A stretch of DNA of 7,393 nt from Microcaldota archaeon (GCA_021834785.1 JAKBRJ010000028.1:1-7393), one strand, 5' to 3'. Shown: positions 1 to 4,466, numbered from the stretch's first letter. The notes: generated by a model from the sequence alone, not told the origin. A program made the numbers and translations.

Positions 1-127
1 CAAAGCAGGCCAGGCAAAAGGAGCTCGCCGGACATAGAGACCGCAGGACTCTCCATAGAGGTAGAAACAGGGCTGAAGCATGACCGCATAGACTTGGAGA
101 ACCGCATACTCAAATCCCAAAAGCGCG
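1..127. repeat. Left copy of 127-bp terminal identity (circular junction)
   Basis: These bases are identical to 7267-7393. The reading frame of the ATPase gene is open through both copies and continues coherently from 7266 into base 1, so this is best read as an assembly overlap of a circular molecule and not a biological terminal repeat. 127 is also a common largest k-mer size in short-read assemblers, which fits an uncollapsed circular contig. A genuine terminal direct repeat of a linear virus genome is the alternative. Confidence 0.95.
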
Positions 128-237
128 TGATAATAGTAGTGCCAAACGAAGACCTGATAGACAGGTATAAAAAATTCAGCTCCGATAGGTTGGAGGTTGT
201 GACTCTGGGAGAGTTTGACAGCGTGCTCAAAGGATGA
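1..237 (+). CDS. C-terminal end of membrane-anchored FtsK/HerA/VirD4-like ATPase (rest at 5632-7266)
   Basis: Reading frame 1 is open from the first base to a TGA at 235-237 and is the direct continuation of the ATPase gene that begins at 5632; joined at 7266/1 the protein is 623 residues. This part holds residues 546-623. It contains a Pro-Asp pair (residues 555-556), then Glu565-Val-Glu567 and Lys571, then a beta-alpha pattern (VIIVVPNEDL) ending in VVTLGEFDSVL. The spacing PD...ExE...K resembles the active-site layout of PD-(D/E)xK nuclease folds, but this is a motif-level reading only. The gene for a 36-residue membrane protein starts 4 nt after the stop, so the two are probably co-translated. 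Confidence 0.88.
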   Translation, partial: QSRPGKRSSPDIETAGLSIEVETGLKHDRIDLENRILKSQKRVIIVVPNEDLIDRYKKFSSDRLEVVTLGEFDSVLKG

Positions 238-241
238 TATT

Positions 242-352
242 ATGGGGGTTAGTAGAAAGATAAAGGAGGCGAAGGAGATTGTTTTGGCAGTAGCGGTGCT
301 CGTTATTGTGGTTTTTGTCGTACTATCAATCCTGCATATCCTGCATATATAA
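242..352 (+). CDS. Small single-pass membrane protein (36 aa)
   Basis: Not a recognised family. ATG at 242, stop TAA at 350-352. The first 12 residues are charged and helical (MGVSRKIKEAKE), followed by one strongly hydrophobic segment (about residues 13-31, rich in Val, Leu and Ile) and a short tail with the repeated motif ILH. There is no cleavable signal, so it is probably an inner membrane peptide with the charged N-terminus in the cytoplasm. It begins 4 nt after the stop of the ATPase gene, whose last codons (GGATGAT) provide a weak Shine-Dalgarno-like stretch, so it is likely translated by coupling and could be a partner or modulator of that membrane ATPase. Holin-like or pilin-accessory roles cannot be excluded. 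Confidence 0.55.
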   Translation: MGVSRKIKEAKEIVLAVAVLVIVVFVVLSILHILHI

Positions 353-380
353 TACATACCTTTTATGCCTAAAAGGTATG
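343..380 (+). promoter_or_regulatory. Promoter-palindrome unit 1 (TATA plus 11-bp inverted repeat)
   Basis: A TATA-like stretch (about 345-352, ATATATAA) is followed by a perfect inverted repeat: CATACCTTTTA at 355-365, a 4-nt spacer TGCC, and TAAAAGGTATG at 370-380. An ATG closes the right arm (378-380) and opens a 17-codon ORF ending in TAG at 429-431. The same arrangement recurs at 451-485. It could be an operator bound by a dimeric regulator at the transcription start, a crossover site for the adjacent tyrosine recombinase (9-bp arms with an 8-bp spacer), or a terminator hairpin for the ATPase operon. Confidence 0.65.
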
Positions 381-412
381 CAGGAAGGGCACTTAAAGAA
401 CACTATAAACTC

Positions 413-418
413 TTTTTT
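413..418 (+). terminator. T-rich archaeal terminator candidate
   Basis: A run of six T (context CTCTTTTTTGC) lies 60 nt after the small membrane protein gene. Archaeal RNA polymerase terminates at short T tracts without a hairpin. The same TTTTTTGC string occurs at 5565-5572 after the pilin gene. Confidence 0.35.
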
Positions 419-431
419 GCATGTACTTTAG

Positions 432-1034
432 ATGTGCTTCAAAACACGCGTTATTAATATACATACCTTTCTAATAAAAGGTATGCAAGCTATTTTGAAG
501 GTTTTTGGCAAGTCCCAGGTTCGCATACTGCGACCTGCGGAGTATGAGGCCATTAGATTGGTTCTGCAACCCGCCCAGGCCATAATGCTGGACGGACTGC
601 TTTTAACAGGCATGCGCTATGTTGAAGCACGCAGGTTCCAAAACCACCAGGAATGGCTGGATGGCAAGTTTATACACACCCCAAGTCTGAAGGTCAAGGC
701 CAAACAAATGGAACGCTGGATAAGGCTCTCAAACTACGGCCAGCAGGTTATACCTCTTTTCCTGAAGGGTGCCAAACTGCCAGGCAAGGCCACTTTTAAC
801 GCCAACCTGAAAAGGTGGGCGATGAAGGCAGGGCTCGACCAGGTAGGTTTATCCGCGAAAACCACCAGGAAAACCTGGGAAAGCTGGCTCATGTTCTGCT
901 ACCCGGAAAGGCAGGTTAACGTGGTCCAAAGCCAGGGGCACAACACCCTGACAAGCACGGAGCATTATATCAACCTGCCATTCGTTGATGAGGACAGGTC
1001 TGTAATGAAAAAGTGGGTAGAGGGCTGGATATGA
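432..1034 (+). CDS. Tyrosine recombinase / integrase, catalytic domain only
   Basis: DNA breaking-rejoining enzyme of the phage-integrase family, probably for dimer resolution or for integration and excision of this element. In the 200-residue reading, LLLTGMRYVEA carries the first catalytic Arg (R62). A lysine-rich hairpin region with RWIRL follows (about 86-99), then KTTR (K143-R146) in place of the usual HxxR, and GHNTLTSTEHY with H170 and the nucleophile Tyr179. The N-terminal core-binding domain of full-length integrases is missing. A Lys in place of the first His of HxxR is, as I recall, also known in some archaeal SSV-type integrases. The start is uncertain: ATG at 432 has a possible TATA (TATAAAC, 404-410), whereas ATG at 483 has a stronger TATA and would give 183 residues. 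An in-frame TAG lies immediately before 432. Confidence 0.85.
   Translation: MCFKTRVINIHTFLIKGMQAILKVFGKSQVRILRPAEYEAIRLVLQPAQAIMLDGLLLTGMRYVEARRFQNHQEWLDGKFIHTPSLKVKAKQMERWIRLSNYGQQVIPLFLKGAKLPGKATFNANLKRWAMKAGLDQVGLSAKTTRKTWESWLMFCYPERQVNVVQSQGHNTLTSTEHYINLPFVDEDRSVMKKWVEGWI
451..485 (+). promoter_or_regulatory. Promoter-palindrome unit 2 (TATA plus 9-bp inverted repeat)
   Basis: TATA-like TTATTAATATA (451-461) is followed by the inverted repeat CATACCTTT (462-470), spacer CTAATA, and AAAGGTATG (477-485), and the right arm again ends in an ATG (483-485). The TATA element lies about 27 bp before this ATG, as expected for a leaderless transcript, so the palindrome would cover the transcription start. 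The arms are the same as in unit 1. The unit overlaps the first 18 codons of the longest recombinase reading, so either the recombinase starts at 483 or the site is embedded in its coding sequence. Confidence 0.65.
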
Positions 1035-1076
1035 TAGAATCTCAATTTTCTTAGACGTGTTGCAGAGGAGGGCGCG

Positions 1077-1100
1077 TGTGAATAGGCAAATTTACAAGTC
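1077..1100 (+). repeat. 24-bp direct repeat, copy 1
   Basis: Identical over 24 bp to 1344-1367. Begins TGTGAATAGGC and ends TTACAAGTC. Its last bases, ACAAGTC, resemble the reverse complement of the iteron core (ACAAGTGG). The two copies flank the AT-rich segment and the first two iterons, so they bracket the putative melting region. Confidence 0.85.
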
Positions 1101-1119
1101 CAACTCGATTTACTGAGAG

Positions 1120-1250
1120 TAAAAAGAAAACACAATACTTAATTATAACTTAATTTTTAATTTATTATTAACTAACCATAAAGGCATAATATTTTAAATT
1201 TTTTAATTTGTTACATGAATAAGCTTGAATTGTATGTATTTATATAGCTG
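1120..1250. other. AT-rich segment, candidate DNA unwinding element
   Basis: Almost only A and T over about 130 bp, with runs such as AATTTTTAATTTATTATTAA and ATATTTTAAATTTTTTAATT, and no open frame of note on either strand. It sits between the first 24-bp repeat and the first iteron, as expected for the region melted by Orc1/MCM. Confidence 0.6.
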
Positions 1251-1254
1251 ATGG

Positions 1255-1450
1255 GTTTTCCACTTGTCTTTTAAAGTGTGCACACACACTCAAATTTAAC
1301 CCATAATATAGGTTTCCACTTGTTTTTAAAACCCTTCACAATATGTGAATAGGCAAATTTACAAGTCTAAGTTTCCACTTGTTTTCAGACTATGCACGGC
1401 AATTTTATAGACGACAAACTACGGTTTCCACTTGTTTTCAAACTATTCAC
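1255..1450 (+). repeat. Four ORB-like iterons (core TTTCCACTTGT)
   Basis: Cores at 1257-1267, 1313-1323, 1372-1382 and 1425-1435, all in the same orientation and about 53-59 bp apart, near five helical turns, so bound initiators would sit on the same face. Copies 3 and 4 match over 27 bp (1371-1397 and 1424-1450) with two differences, ending in CTATGCAC and CTATTCAC. Copies 1 and 2 keep the core plus a T/A-rich tail. Read on the minus strand they give AAGTGGAAAC, the conserved half of archaeal ORB sites. A palindrome GTGTGCACAC lies at 1276-1285 between copies 1 and 2. Confidence 0.82.
1344..1367 (+). repeat. 24-bp direct repeat, copy 2
   Basis: Second exact copy of 1077-1100, 267 bp downstream and lying between iterons 2 and 3. 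Its left end is part of a small dyad, TTCACA (1335-1340) and TGTGAA (1344-1349), which the first copy does not have in full. Confidence 0.85.
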
Positions 1451-1483
1451 ATTCCACTTCCGCTAATAACGTAAACGGGCAAA

Positions 1484-1494
1484 GGTATTTAAGC
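1484..1494 (+). promoter_or_regulatory. TATA box of the orc1/cdc6 gene
   Basis: AAAGGTATTTAAGC (1481-1494) has the look of an archaeal BRE plus TATA element. A transcript would start near 1515-1520, leaving a short leader of about 20-25 nt that contains the inverted half-iteron at 1525-1533. Confidence 0.5.
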
Positions 1495-1524
1495 TTAAGT
1501 TTTCTTAGTAAGTCTACAACTGGA

Positions 1525-1533
1525 ACAAGTGGA
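1525..1533 (-). promoter_or_regulatory. Inverted iteron core beside the orc1 start
   Basis: ACAAGTGGA is the reverse complement of the iteron core TCCACTTGT and ends 5 bp before the ATG at 1539. If Orc1/Cdc6 binds it, the protein would repress its own gene and link initiator level to origin occupancy. Orientation is opposite to the four iterons upstream. Confidence 0.5.
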
Positions 1534-1538
1534 TATAT

Positions 1539-2726
1539 ATGAACAAGAAAATCAAATCAACTAAGAAGGTTAAGTTTAAAAGTCCACAAACAAAACAGCA
1601 AAAGAAAACCAACCATAAACATAAGCTACCAAAGCCATGGGCAACTCTAAAAGGGACACGACCTAAAGAAATTGATCTCTCTGTCTTTTTCGAGAATTTC
1701 GTTCCGCCAGTAATGCCCGGAAGGACACAACAGATAGAACGTCTAAAAACAACCATAGACTTATATAAAAAACAGAAACTTGCAGATAACTTAGTATTAA
1801 GAGGATTTACGGGATCCGGCAAAACGTCAGTTATGCAGTATGTGATACGTGAATACAACGACCCTGATCTATTCGTAACAATTAAAGGGCATGGCACTAA
1901 GAACATCAAAGATGTGATAGCAGAACTAGGTGGAATAAAACCACTAGCGCGAGAAACAGCATTACAAGTTATGAATCACGTGATACCAATTCTGCAAAAA
2001 CGCAGACCTATAATATTTATTGATGACATCTCAACAATACCAGAACATGCAGTTTTGCTAGATTTATTATGTTCAATTTATAGGGAGGTTCAAAGTCCCA
2101 TCTTCGTTACTACTCACGTATTTGATTTATTTGAGAAACTTTCTGATAAAGGAGAAACCAAACCAATGAATGAAGATTATGTAAGGTCATTGAATTTTCT
2201 ACCTATAGATTTTGAAACATATGATAGAAAGGCACTATACAATATCCTAACCCAGAGAATACATCTATCTGGTGCATCGTTTCCTGACAGTTCACTACGA
2301 CTTATTTCATCCTTATTTTTAGATCAGAAAGCCAGCGCAAGAGACGCATTATACCTAGCTCGGAGCGCAATTCAGAGAGGAAAAACAGATGAGAAATCTA
2401 TCTATGAAATACGTAACGAAATCAACAAGCAATCTTATTCAGACTACATAGCCAAAATGTCCGAACCAGAACAAAGGATTATGTTATTCTTAGTAGAGCG
2501 GTACAAAAAGAGCAAAGAAAGTATCGCCATAAGAGAAGTATCCGAAGCATTACGTCTTGAGGCCTCTCGTAGCAGCCACCTGGTAACAAGGTTAGAAAAT
2601 GCAAAATTAATAGATACTATACTAGAGAGAACAGGCAGAGGTGGCAATTTCAGGAAAATAAACCTAAAACCCGATGTTGCACTTGCAGCAGAAAGAGGGC
2701 AGATAAAATTTAGAGTATCATACTAA
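1539..2726 (+). CDS. cdc6: Orc1/Cdc6-type replication initiator (AAA+ ATPase, 395 aa)
   Basis: Binds the origin repeats just upstream and is expected to load the host MCM helicase. The first 35 residues are a Lys-rich tail. FVPPVMPGRTQQIERL (about 54-69) is the characteristic Cdc6 entry motif. Walker A is GFTGSGKT (89-96), Walker B is IIFIDD (158-163), with Asp where Glu is usual, and sensor 1 lies near FVTTH (189-193). Sensor 2 is SARDAL (266-271), and a winged-helix domain spans about 305-378 with the wing GRGGNFRKI. Length is normal for archaeal Orc1/Cdc6. The D-D Walker B also occurs in functional archaeal members, so I do not call it dead. The gene is visibly more AT-rich than the ATPase gene, and the half-iteron before the start suggests autoregulation. 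Confidence 0.95.
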   Translation: MNKKIKSTKKVKFKSPQTKQQKKTNHKHKLPKPWATLKGTRPKEIDLSVFFENFVPPVMPGRTQQIERLKTTIDLYKKQKLADNLVLRGFTGSGKTSVMQYVIREYNDPDLFVTIKGHGTKNIKDVIAELGGIKPLARETALQVMNHVIPILQKRRPIIFIDDISTIPEHAVLLDLLCSIYREVQSPIFVTTHVFDLFEKLSDKGETKPMNEDYVRSLNFLPIDFETYDRKALYNILTQRIHLSGASFPDSSLRLISSLFLDQKASARDALYLARSAIQRGKTDEKSIYEIRNEINKQSYSDYIAKMSEPEQRIMLFLVERYKKSKESIAIREVSEALRLEASRSSHLVTRLENAKLIDTILERTGRGGNFRKINLKPDVALAAERGQIKFRVSY

Positions 2727-2728
2727 AT

Positions 2729-2734
2729 GGTGAG
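2729..2734 (+). promoter_or_regulatory. Shine-Dalgarno site before small ORF
   Basis: GGTGAG, overlapping the end of the orc1 reading frame, lies 3 nt before ATG 2738. GGTGA matches the canonical archaeal anti-SD target, and it is the best ribosome-binding site in the window, since most other genes here look leaderless. Confidence 0.55.
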
Positions 2735-2737
2735 AAC

Positions 2738-2854
2738 ATGAAAATCGACATAAAACAGAGTTATTGGGTAATTAAAAGAGCTTTGCAGTTCAGCAAAAAG
2801 AGGGTCATTTCGAGAGATACGGACAACAGACATACTGGGTGTTTGATTGAATGA
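2738..2854 (+). CDS. Small basic ORF downstream of orc1 (38 aa), possibly a gene remnant
   Basis: Unrecognised. ATG at 2738 follows a GGTGAG site and lies 11 nt after the orc1 stop, so it is probably in the same transcript. The protein starts MKIDIKQSYWVIKRALQFSK and is rich in Lys and Arg. A second frame (stop at 2848-2850) reads KEGHFERYGQQTYWVFD at its end, which looks more protein-like than the tail of the first frame. This suggests either a frameshifted remnant of a larger gene or chance. If real, it could be a small DNA-binding accessory protein, but nothing in the sequence proves it. Confidence 0.4.
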   Translation: MKIDIKQSYWVIKRALQFSKKRVISRDTDNRHTGCLIE

Positions 2855-2857
2855 AAA

Positions 2858-2885
2858 CCTTCCCTCTCTGCACACACCTAACCTA
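2858..2885 (+). repeat. Boundary repeat B, copy 1 (before vapBC)
   Basis: A 28-bp pyrimidine-rich sequence (CCTTCCCTCTCTGCACACAC and onward) that recurs at 3499-3526 with two differences. This copy lies 3 nt after the small ORF and upstream of the vapB promoter; the second copy lies upstream of the hicB promoter. It marks the left edge of each toxin-antitoxin unit and may also act as a pyrimidine-rich transcription end signal. Confidence 0.85.
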
Positions 2886-2901
2886 AACCAAATGAAAAGT
2901 C

Positions 2902-2908
2902 TTTAATA
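2902..2908 (+). promoter_or_regulatory. TATA box of the vapBC operon
   Basis: TTTAATA, 22-28 bp before the ATG at 2930, with A-rich BRE-like bases before it. The spacing implies a leaderless vapB transcript. Confidence 0.5.
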
Positions 2909-2929
2909 GTAACACAACAAAATGATATT

Positions 2930-3118
2930 ATGACCAAAATAGAAATCATGGAAGAGGAAGAAATGGTAACACCAATGAGGAGCATGAGCATATCCGAAGC
3001 CAGAAAAACAGAGGGACTTAAAGCATACAAGGAATTTATGAAATTCCTTACAAAATCCGAGATAAAGAACATCGAGAAAAGTGTAAAGGAGTTTCACTCA
3101 AACTTCAAAATTGGTTGA
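2930..3118 (+). CDS. vapB: VapB-like antitoxin (62 aa)
   Basis: Assigned mainly from position: it directly precedes, and is almost fused to, a PIN-domain toxin gene, with its TGA at 3116-3118 and the toxin ATG at 3123. The protein is short and charged. An acidic start (KIEIMEEEEM) is followed by SISEARKTEGLKAYKEFMKFL and a basic, helical C-terminus. No clear AbrB, RHH or Phd DNA-binding motif is visible, so the subtype is not named. The C-terminal helix is the expected toxin-wrapping segment. The expected role is to bind and neutralise VapC and help repress the operon through the TATA region at 2902-2908. Confidence 0.65.
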   Translation: MTKIEIMEEEEMVTPMRSMSISEARKTEGLKAYKEFMKFLTKSEIKNIEKSVKEFHSNFKIG

Positions 3119-3122
3119 CCTA

Positions 3123-3473
3123 ATGATACTGGACACAAGTATAGTCGTAGACATAATACGCGGTAGAAGAAAATACCAATACGCAGCAGTATCAACTATA
3201 AGCGTTCTTGAAATAGTGCGCGGTTTCGAGACTGAAATACGCATGGTTGAAGGCATGAATTTCATGAAACGCATGTTCTATATTCATGAAATGGACGATG
3301 AGGTAATCCTCTCGTATGCCAAACTATACCAGGAACTTAAACGAAGCAAACAGACTATGGCAGATGCGGACCTAATAATTGCAGCAACCGCCCACGCAAA
3401 AGGTGAGACTCTTTATACCAAAGACAACGACTTCAATCCACTCATAAATATTGTTGACATTAAAAAGGAATGA
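3123..3473 (+). CDS. vapC: VapC-like PIN-domain ribonuclease toxin (116 aa)
   Basis: Endoribonuclease of the PIN fold; VapC proteins cut tRNA or rRNA when freed from antitoxin. The start MILDTSIVVD (Asp4) is the classic VapC N-terminus, which is why I choose ATG 3123 over a TTG at 3111 that would overlap the antitoxin. Further acidic residues are Glu30 (SVLEIVRG), Asp81/Asp83 (ADADLIIAATA) and Asp101/Asp103 (YTKDNDF), giving the full metal-binding set. Length is slightly short of the usual 125-135 but complete. No inactivating change is visible. The gene is translated 4 nt after vapB, with GGTTGA overlapping the antitoxin stop, so coupling is likely. Confidence 0.92.
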   Translation: MILDTSIVVDIIRGRRKYQYAAVSTISVLEIVRGFETEIRMVEGMNFMKRMFYIHEMDDEVILSYAKLYQELKRSKQTMADADLIIAATAHAKGETLYTKDNDFNPLINIVDIKKE

Positions 3474-3474
3474 T

Positions 3475-3500
3475 CTCTTTCTCGCTTCACAAATTCACCC
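3475..3500 (+). repeat. Boundary repeat A, copy 1 (after vapC)
   Basis: A 26-bp sequence (CTCTTTCTCGCTTCACAAAT and onward, ending TTCACCC) identical to 4031-4056. It starts 1 nt after the vapC stop; the second copy starts 4 nt after the hicA stop. It overlaps repeat B copy 2 by two bases. Its pyrimidine-rich start could be a termination signal for both operons. Confidence 0.9.
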
Positions 3501-3526
3501 TTCCCTCTCTGCACACACCCAACCCA
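3499..3526 (+). repeat. Boundary repeat B, copy 2 (before hicBA)
   Basis: Second copy of 2858-2885, with 26 of 28 positions equal. It is joined directly to repeat A copy 1, forming an A-B junction between the two toxin-antitoxin operons. Confidence 0.85.
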
Positions 3527-3535
3527 TACATAATT

Positions 3536-3545
3536 ATTTAAATTT
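3536..3545 (+). promoter_or_regulatory. TATA box of the hicBA operon
   Basis: ATTTAAATTT lies 25-34 bp before ATG 3570, the spacing of a leaderless archaeal promoter. It is far too close to the alternative TTG start at 3549, which supports the ATG. Confidence 0.55.
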
Positions 3546-3569
3546 GAATTGCGTAAATATATTGATGAC

Positions 3570-3812
3570 ATGAGACTTGAAATTTACGGCTTTAAAGCCG
3601 CTGTTGCAATTAGCCAAAAATGGTATATTGGAGAGATACCGGAATTGCACATAGTGGAACAGGCCAAAACACTAGGCACTCTTGAGGAGCGATTAAAAGA
3701 AGGCGTCGGAGATGTGCTTGACGCGATAAAGGCGAAGCCGGACACCTATAAAAAATACCTATCAAAAGCTACTTTTGAAAAACTCGACCTCAGAGTGAAA
3801 GCATATGCCTAG
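3570..3812 (+). CDS. hicB: HicB-like antitoxin (80 aa)
   Basis: The protein has the HicB/UPF0150-like partial RNase H fold pattern: a strand (LEIYGFKAAVAI), then WYIGEIPELHIVEQAKTLGTLEERLKEGVGDVLDAI, where the IPEL...AxTLGTLEE stretch corresponds to the 'Pdlpgc.t.GdTleEAl' signature of the family. It should bind HicA and block it. There is no obvious added RHH or HTH domain; the tail (KAKPDTYKKYLSKATFEKLDLRVKAYA) is short and basic. An in-frame TTG at 3549 would add seven residues, but the TATA box argues for 3570. The stop overlaps the hicA start by 8 nt. Antitoxin-first order is the reverse of many bacterial hicAB operons. Confidence 0.85.
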   Translation: MRLEIYGFKAAVAISQKWYIGEIPELHIVEQAKTLGTLEERLKEGVGDVLDAIKAKPDTYKKYLSKATFEKLDLRVKAYA

Positions 3813-4026
3813 GCTTGTGATAAAGCCTTTGGCATTGGAGAAGATCCTTGTCAAATATTTTGGCTTTCGCCTCGACCATCAGAAAGGAAGTCACATGATA
3901 CTTTTAGATGGCAACGGCCACATGGTCGTAATACCGCTTCATGATCGAGAACTCAAAGAAGGAACATTACACTCAATACTAAACCAGGCCGGCTTAAAGA
4001 AAGACGACATAATAAAATACAAGTAA
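3805..4026 (+). CDS. hicA: HicA-like mRNA interferase toxin (73 aa)
   Basis: Small dsRNA-binding-fold toxin that cleaves mRNA during translation. Family features visible: MPRLVIKPLALEKILVKYFGF (substrate-binding helix), then HQKGSHMIL with the catalytic His30 in GSH, VVIPLHDRELKEGTL, and a final helix HSILNQAGLKKDDII. This matches the standard HicA layout (YcfA type) over its whole length with no lesion. It overlaps hicB by 8 nt, so the two are translated as a coupled pair. Boundary repeat A begins 4 nt after the stop. Confidence 0.93.
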   Translation: MPRLVIKPLALEKILVKYFGFRLDHQKGSHMILLDGNGHMVVIPLHDRELKEGTLHSILNQAGLKKDDIIKYK

Positions 4027-4400
4027 CTAACTCTTTCTCGCTTCACAAATTCACCCCGACCTCGCTACGCTCGGCCACCCCTCTTTGTGAAGCTCGCAAC
4101 CTTCTTAAAAAGAAGGTTGGCCAAGAAGCTAGTGCCCTTCGCTCGCCTACGCCGAGCAGAGGACCCCATTCGTTCGTTCCGCTTCGCTCCACTCCGAACC
4201 TGCTAAACGCAGGCCACCACGAGCTCCTGGGCTCGTGGGTGGTGTCCTCTGCTCGCCGCTCGGGGGTGTGGGTAGGGTGTACCACACCCCCTCGGTCTTG
4301 CTTCGCAAGACTAAACGGCTCGCTCCGGGCAAAACCTTCTTTTAGTCAGGAGTATTGCCTACGGCAATCTCGCCCAAAAGAAGTTTTATCAAGAAAAAGG
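4027..4400. other. Hairpin-rich intergenic island
   Basis: No credible gene. The region is packed with perfect inverted repeats: 4041-4049/4084-4092 (9 bp); AACCTTCTT 4098-4106 with 4110-4118 (9 bp, 3-nt loop); 4153-4164/4244-4255 (12 bp, enclosing CCACGAGC 4217-4224 with 4231-4238); GGGGGTGTGG 4262-4271 with 4282-4291 (10 bp); GTCTTGC 4295-4301 with 4305-4311 (TTC loop); ATTGCC 4354-4359 with 4363-4368 (TAC loop) nested in CTTCTTTT 4336-4343 with 4376-4383. CGCTTCGC-type strings recur. It is much more GC-rich than the flanking TA genes. It could be a structured RNA, a single-strand origin, a repeat cassette of host origin, or a strong terminator block. Confidence 0.75.
4031..4056 (+). repeat. 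Boundary repeat A, copy 2 (after hicA)
   Basis: Exact copy of 3475-3500. Here it is followed not by repeat B but by the hairpin island; its CTTCACAAA (4041-4049) pairs perfectly with TTTGTGAAG at 4084-4092. Confidence 0.9.
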
Positions 4401-4455
4401 GGCTTGAAAAAGGCTTAACATGCCAGGCTTCCCATATAATGCAAAACAGAAGGAT

Positions 4456-4466
4456 TTTTATTATAT
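4456..4466 (+). promoter_or_regulatory. TATA box of the pilin-LamG gene
   Basis: TTTTTATTATA, 25-35 bp before the ATG at 4491, consistent with a leaderless transcript starting at that ATG. Confidence 0.5.

Larger units (their letters stand above)
1035..1538. other. Probable replication origin (AT-rich, iteron-bearing)
   Basis: A 504-bp stretch without a credible gene, directly before the Orc1/Cdc6 gene, which is where archaeal origins usually sit. It contains, in order, a 24-bp direct repeat copy (1077-1100), a long AT-rich segment (about 1120-1250) that could be the unwinding element, four same-orientation iterons with core TTTCCACTTGT spaced 53-59 bp apart, the second 24-bp repeat copy (1344-1367), a degenerate iteron (1452-1459), and one inverted half-iteron next to the orc1 start. 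The reverse complement of the core reads ACAAGTGGAAA(C). It shares AGTGGAAAC with the origin recognition box (ORB) core of archaeal Orc1/Cdc6 proteins as I know it. Confidence 0.8.

Noticed and set aside
1..127. True terminal direct repeats of a linear virus
   Set aside because: The repeat lies inside a continuous gene and has the size of an assembler k-mer; a circular molecule is the simpler explanation.
1255..1450. CRISPR array
   Set aside because: Only four short, imperfect repeats with conserved cores of 11 bp and no adjacent cas genes; ORB-like origin iterons fit better.
1514..1909. Minus-strand ORF of 131 codons over the orc1 start
   Set aside because: Antisense to the conserved Cdc6 N-terminal region and Walker A; no motif.
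3111..3122. TTG start for VapC, four codons upstream
   Set aside because: It would overlap the antitoxin and add residues before the standard MILDTS start of PIN toxins.
3549..3569. TTG start for HicB, seven codons upstream
   Set aside because: The TATA element at 3536-3545 is too close to it and is correctly spaced for ATG 3570.
4043..4332. Two minus-strand ORFs (80 and 61 codons) in the hairpin island
   Set aside because: They are translations of the inverted repeats, rich in Arg, Glu and Ser with no recognisable fold, no promoter, and mutual overlap in different frames.
4041..4390. tRNA or integrated tRNA fragment (attachment site) in the hairpin island
   Set aside because: No cloverleaf with T-loop GGTTCRA and matching acceptor stem could be assembled by eye.
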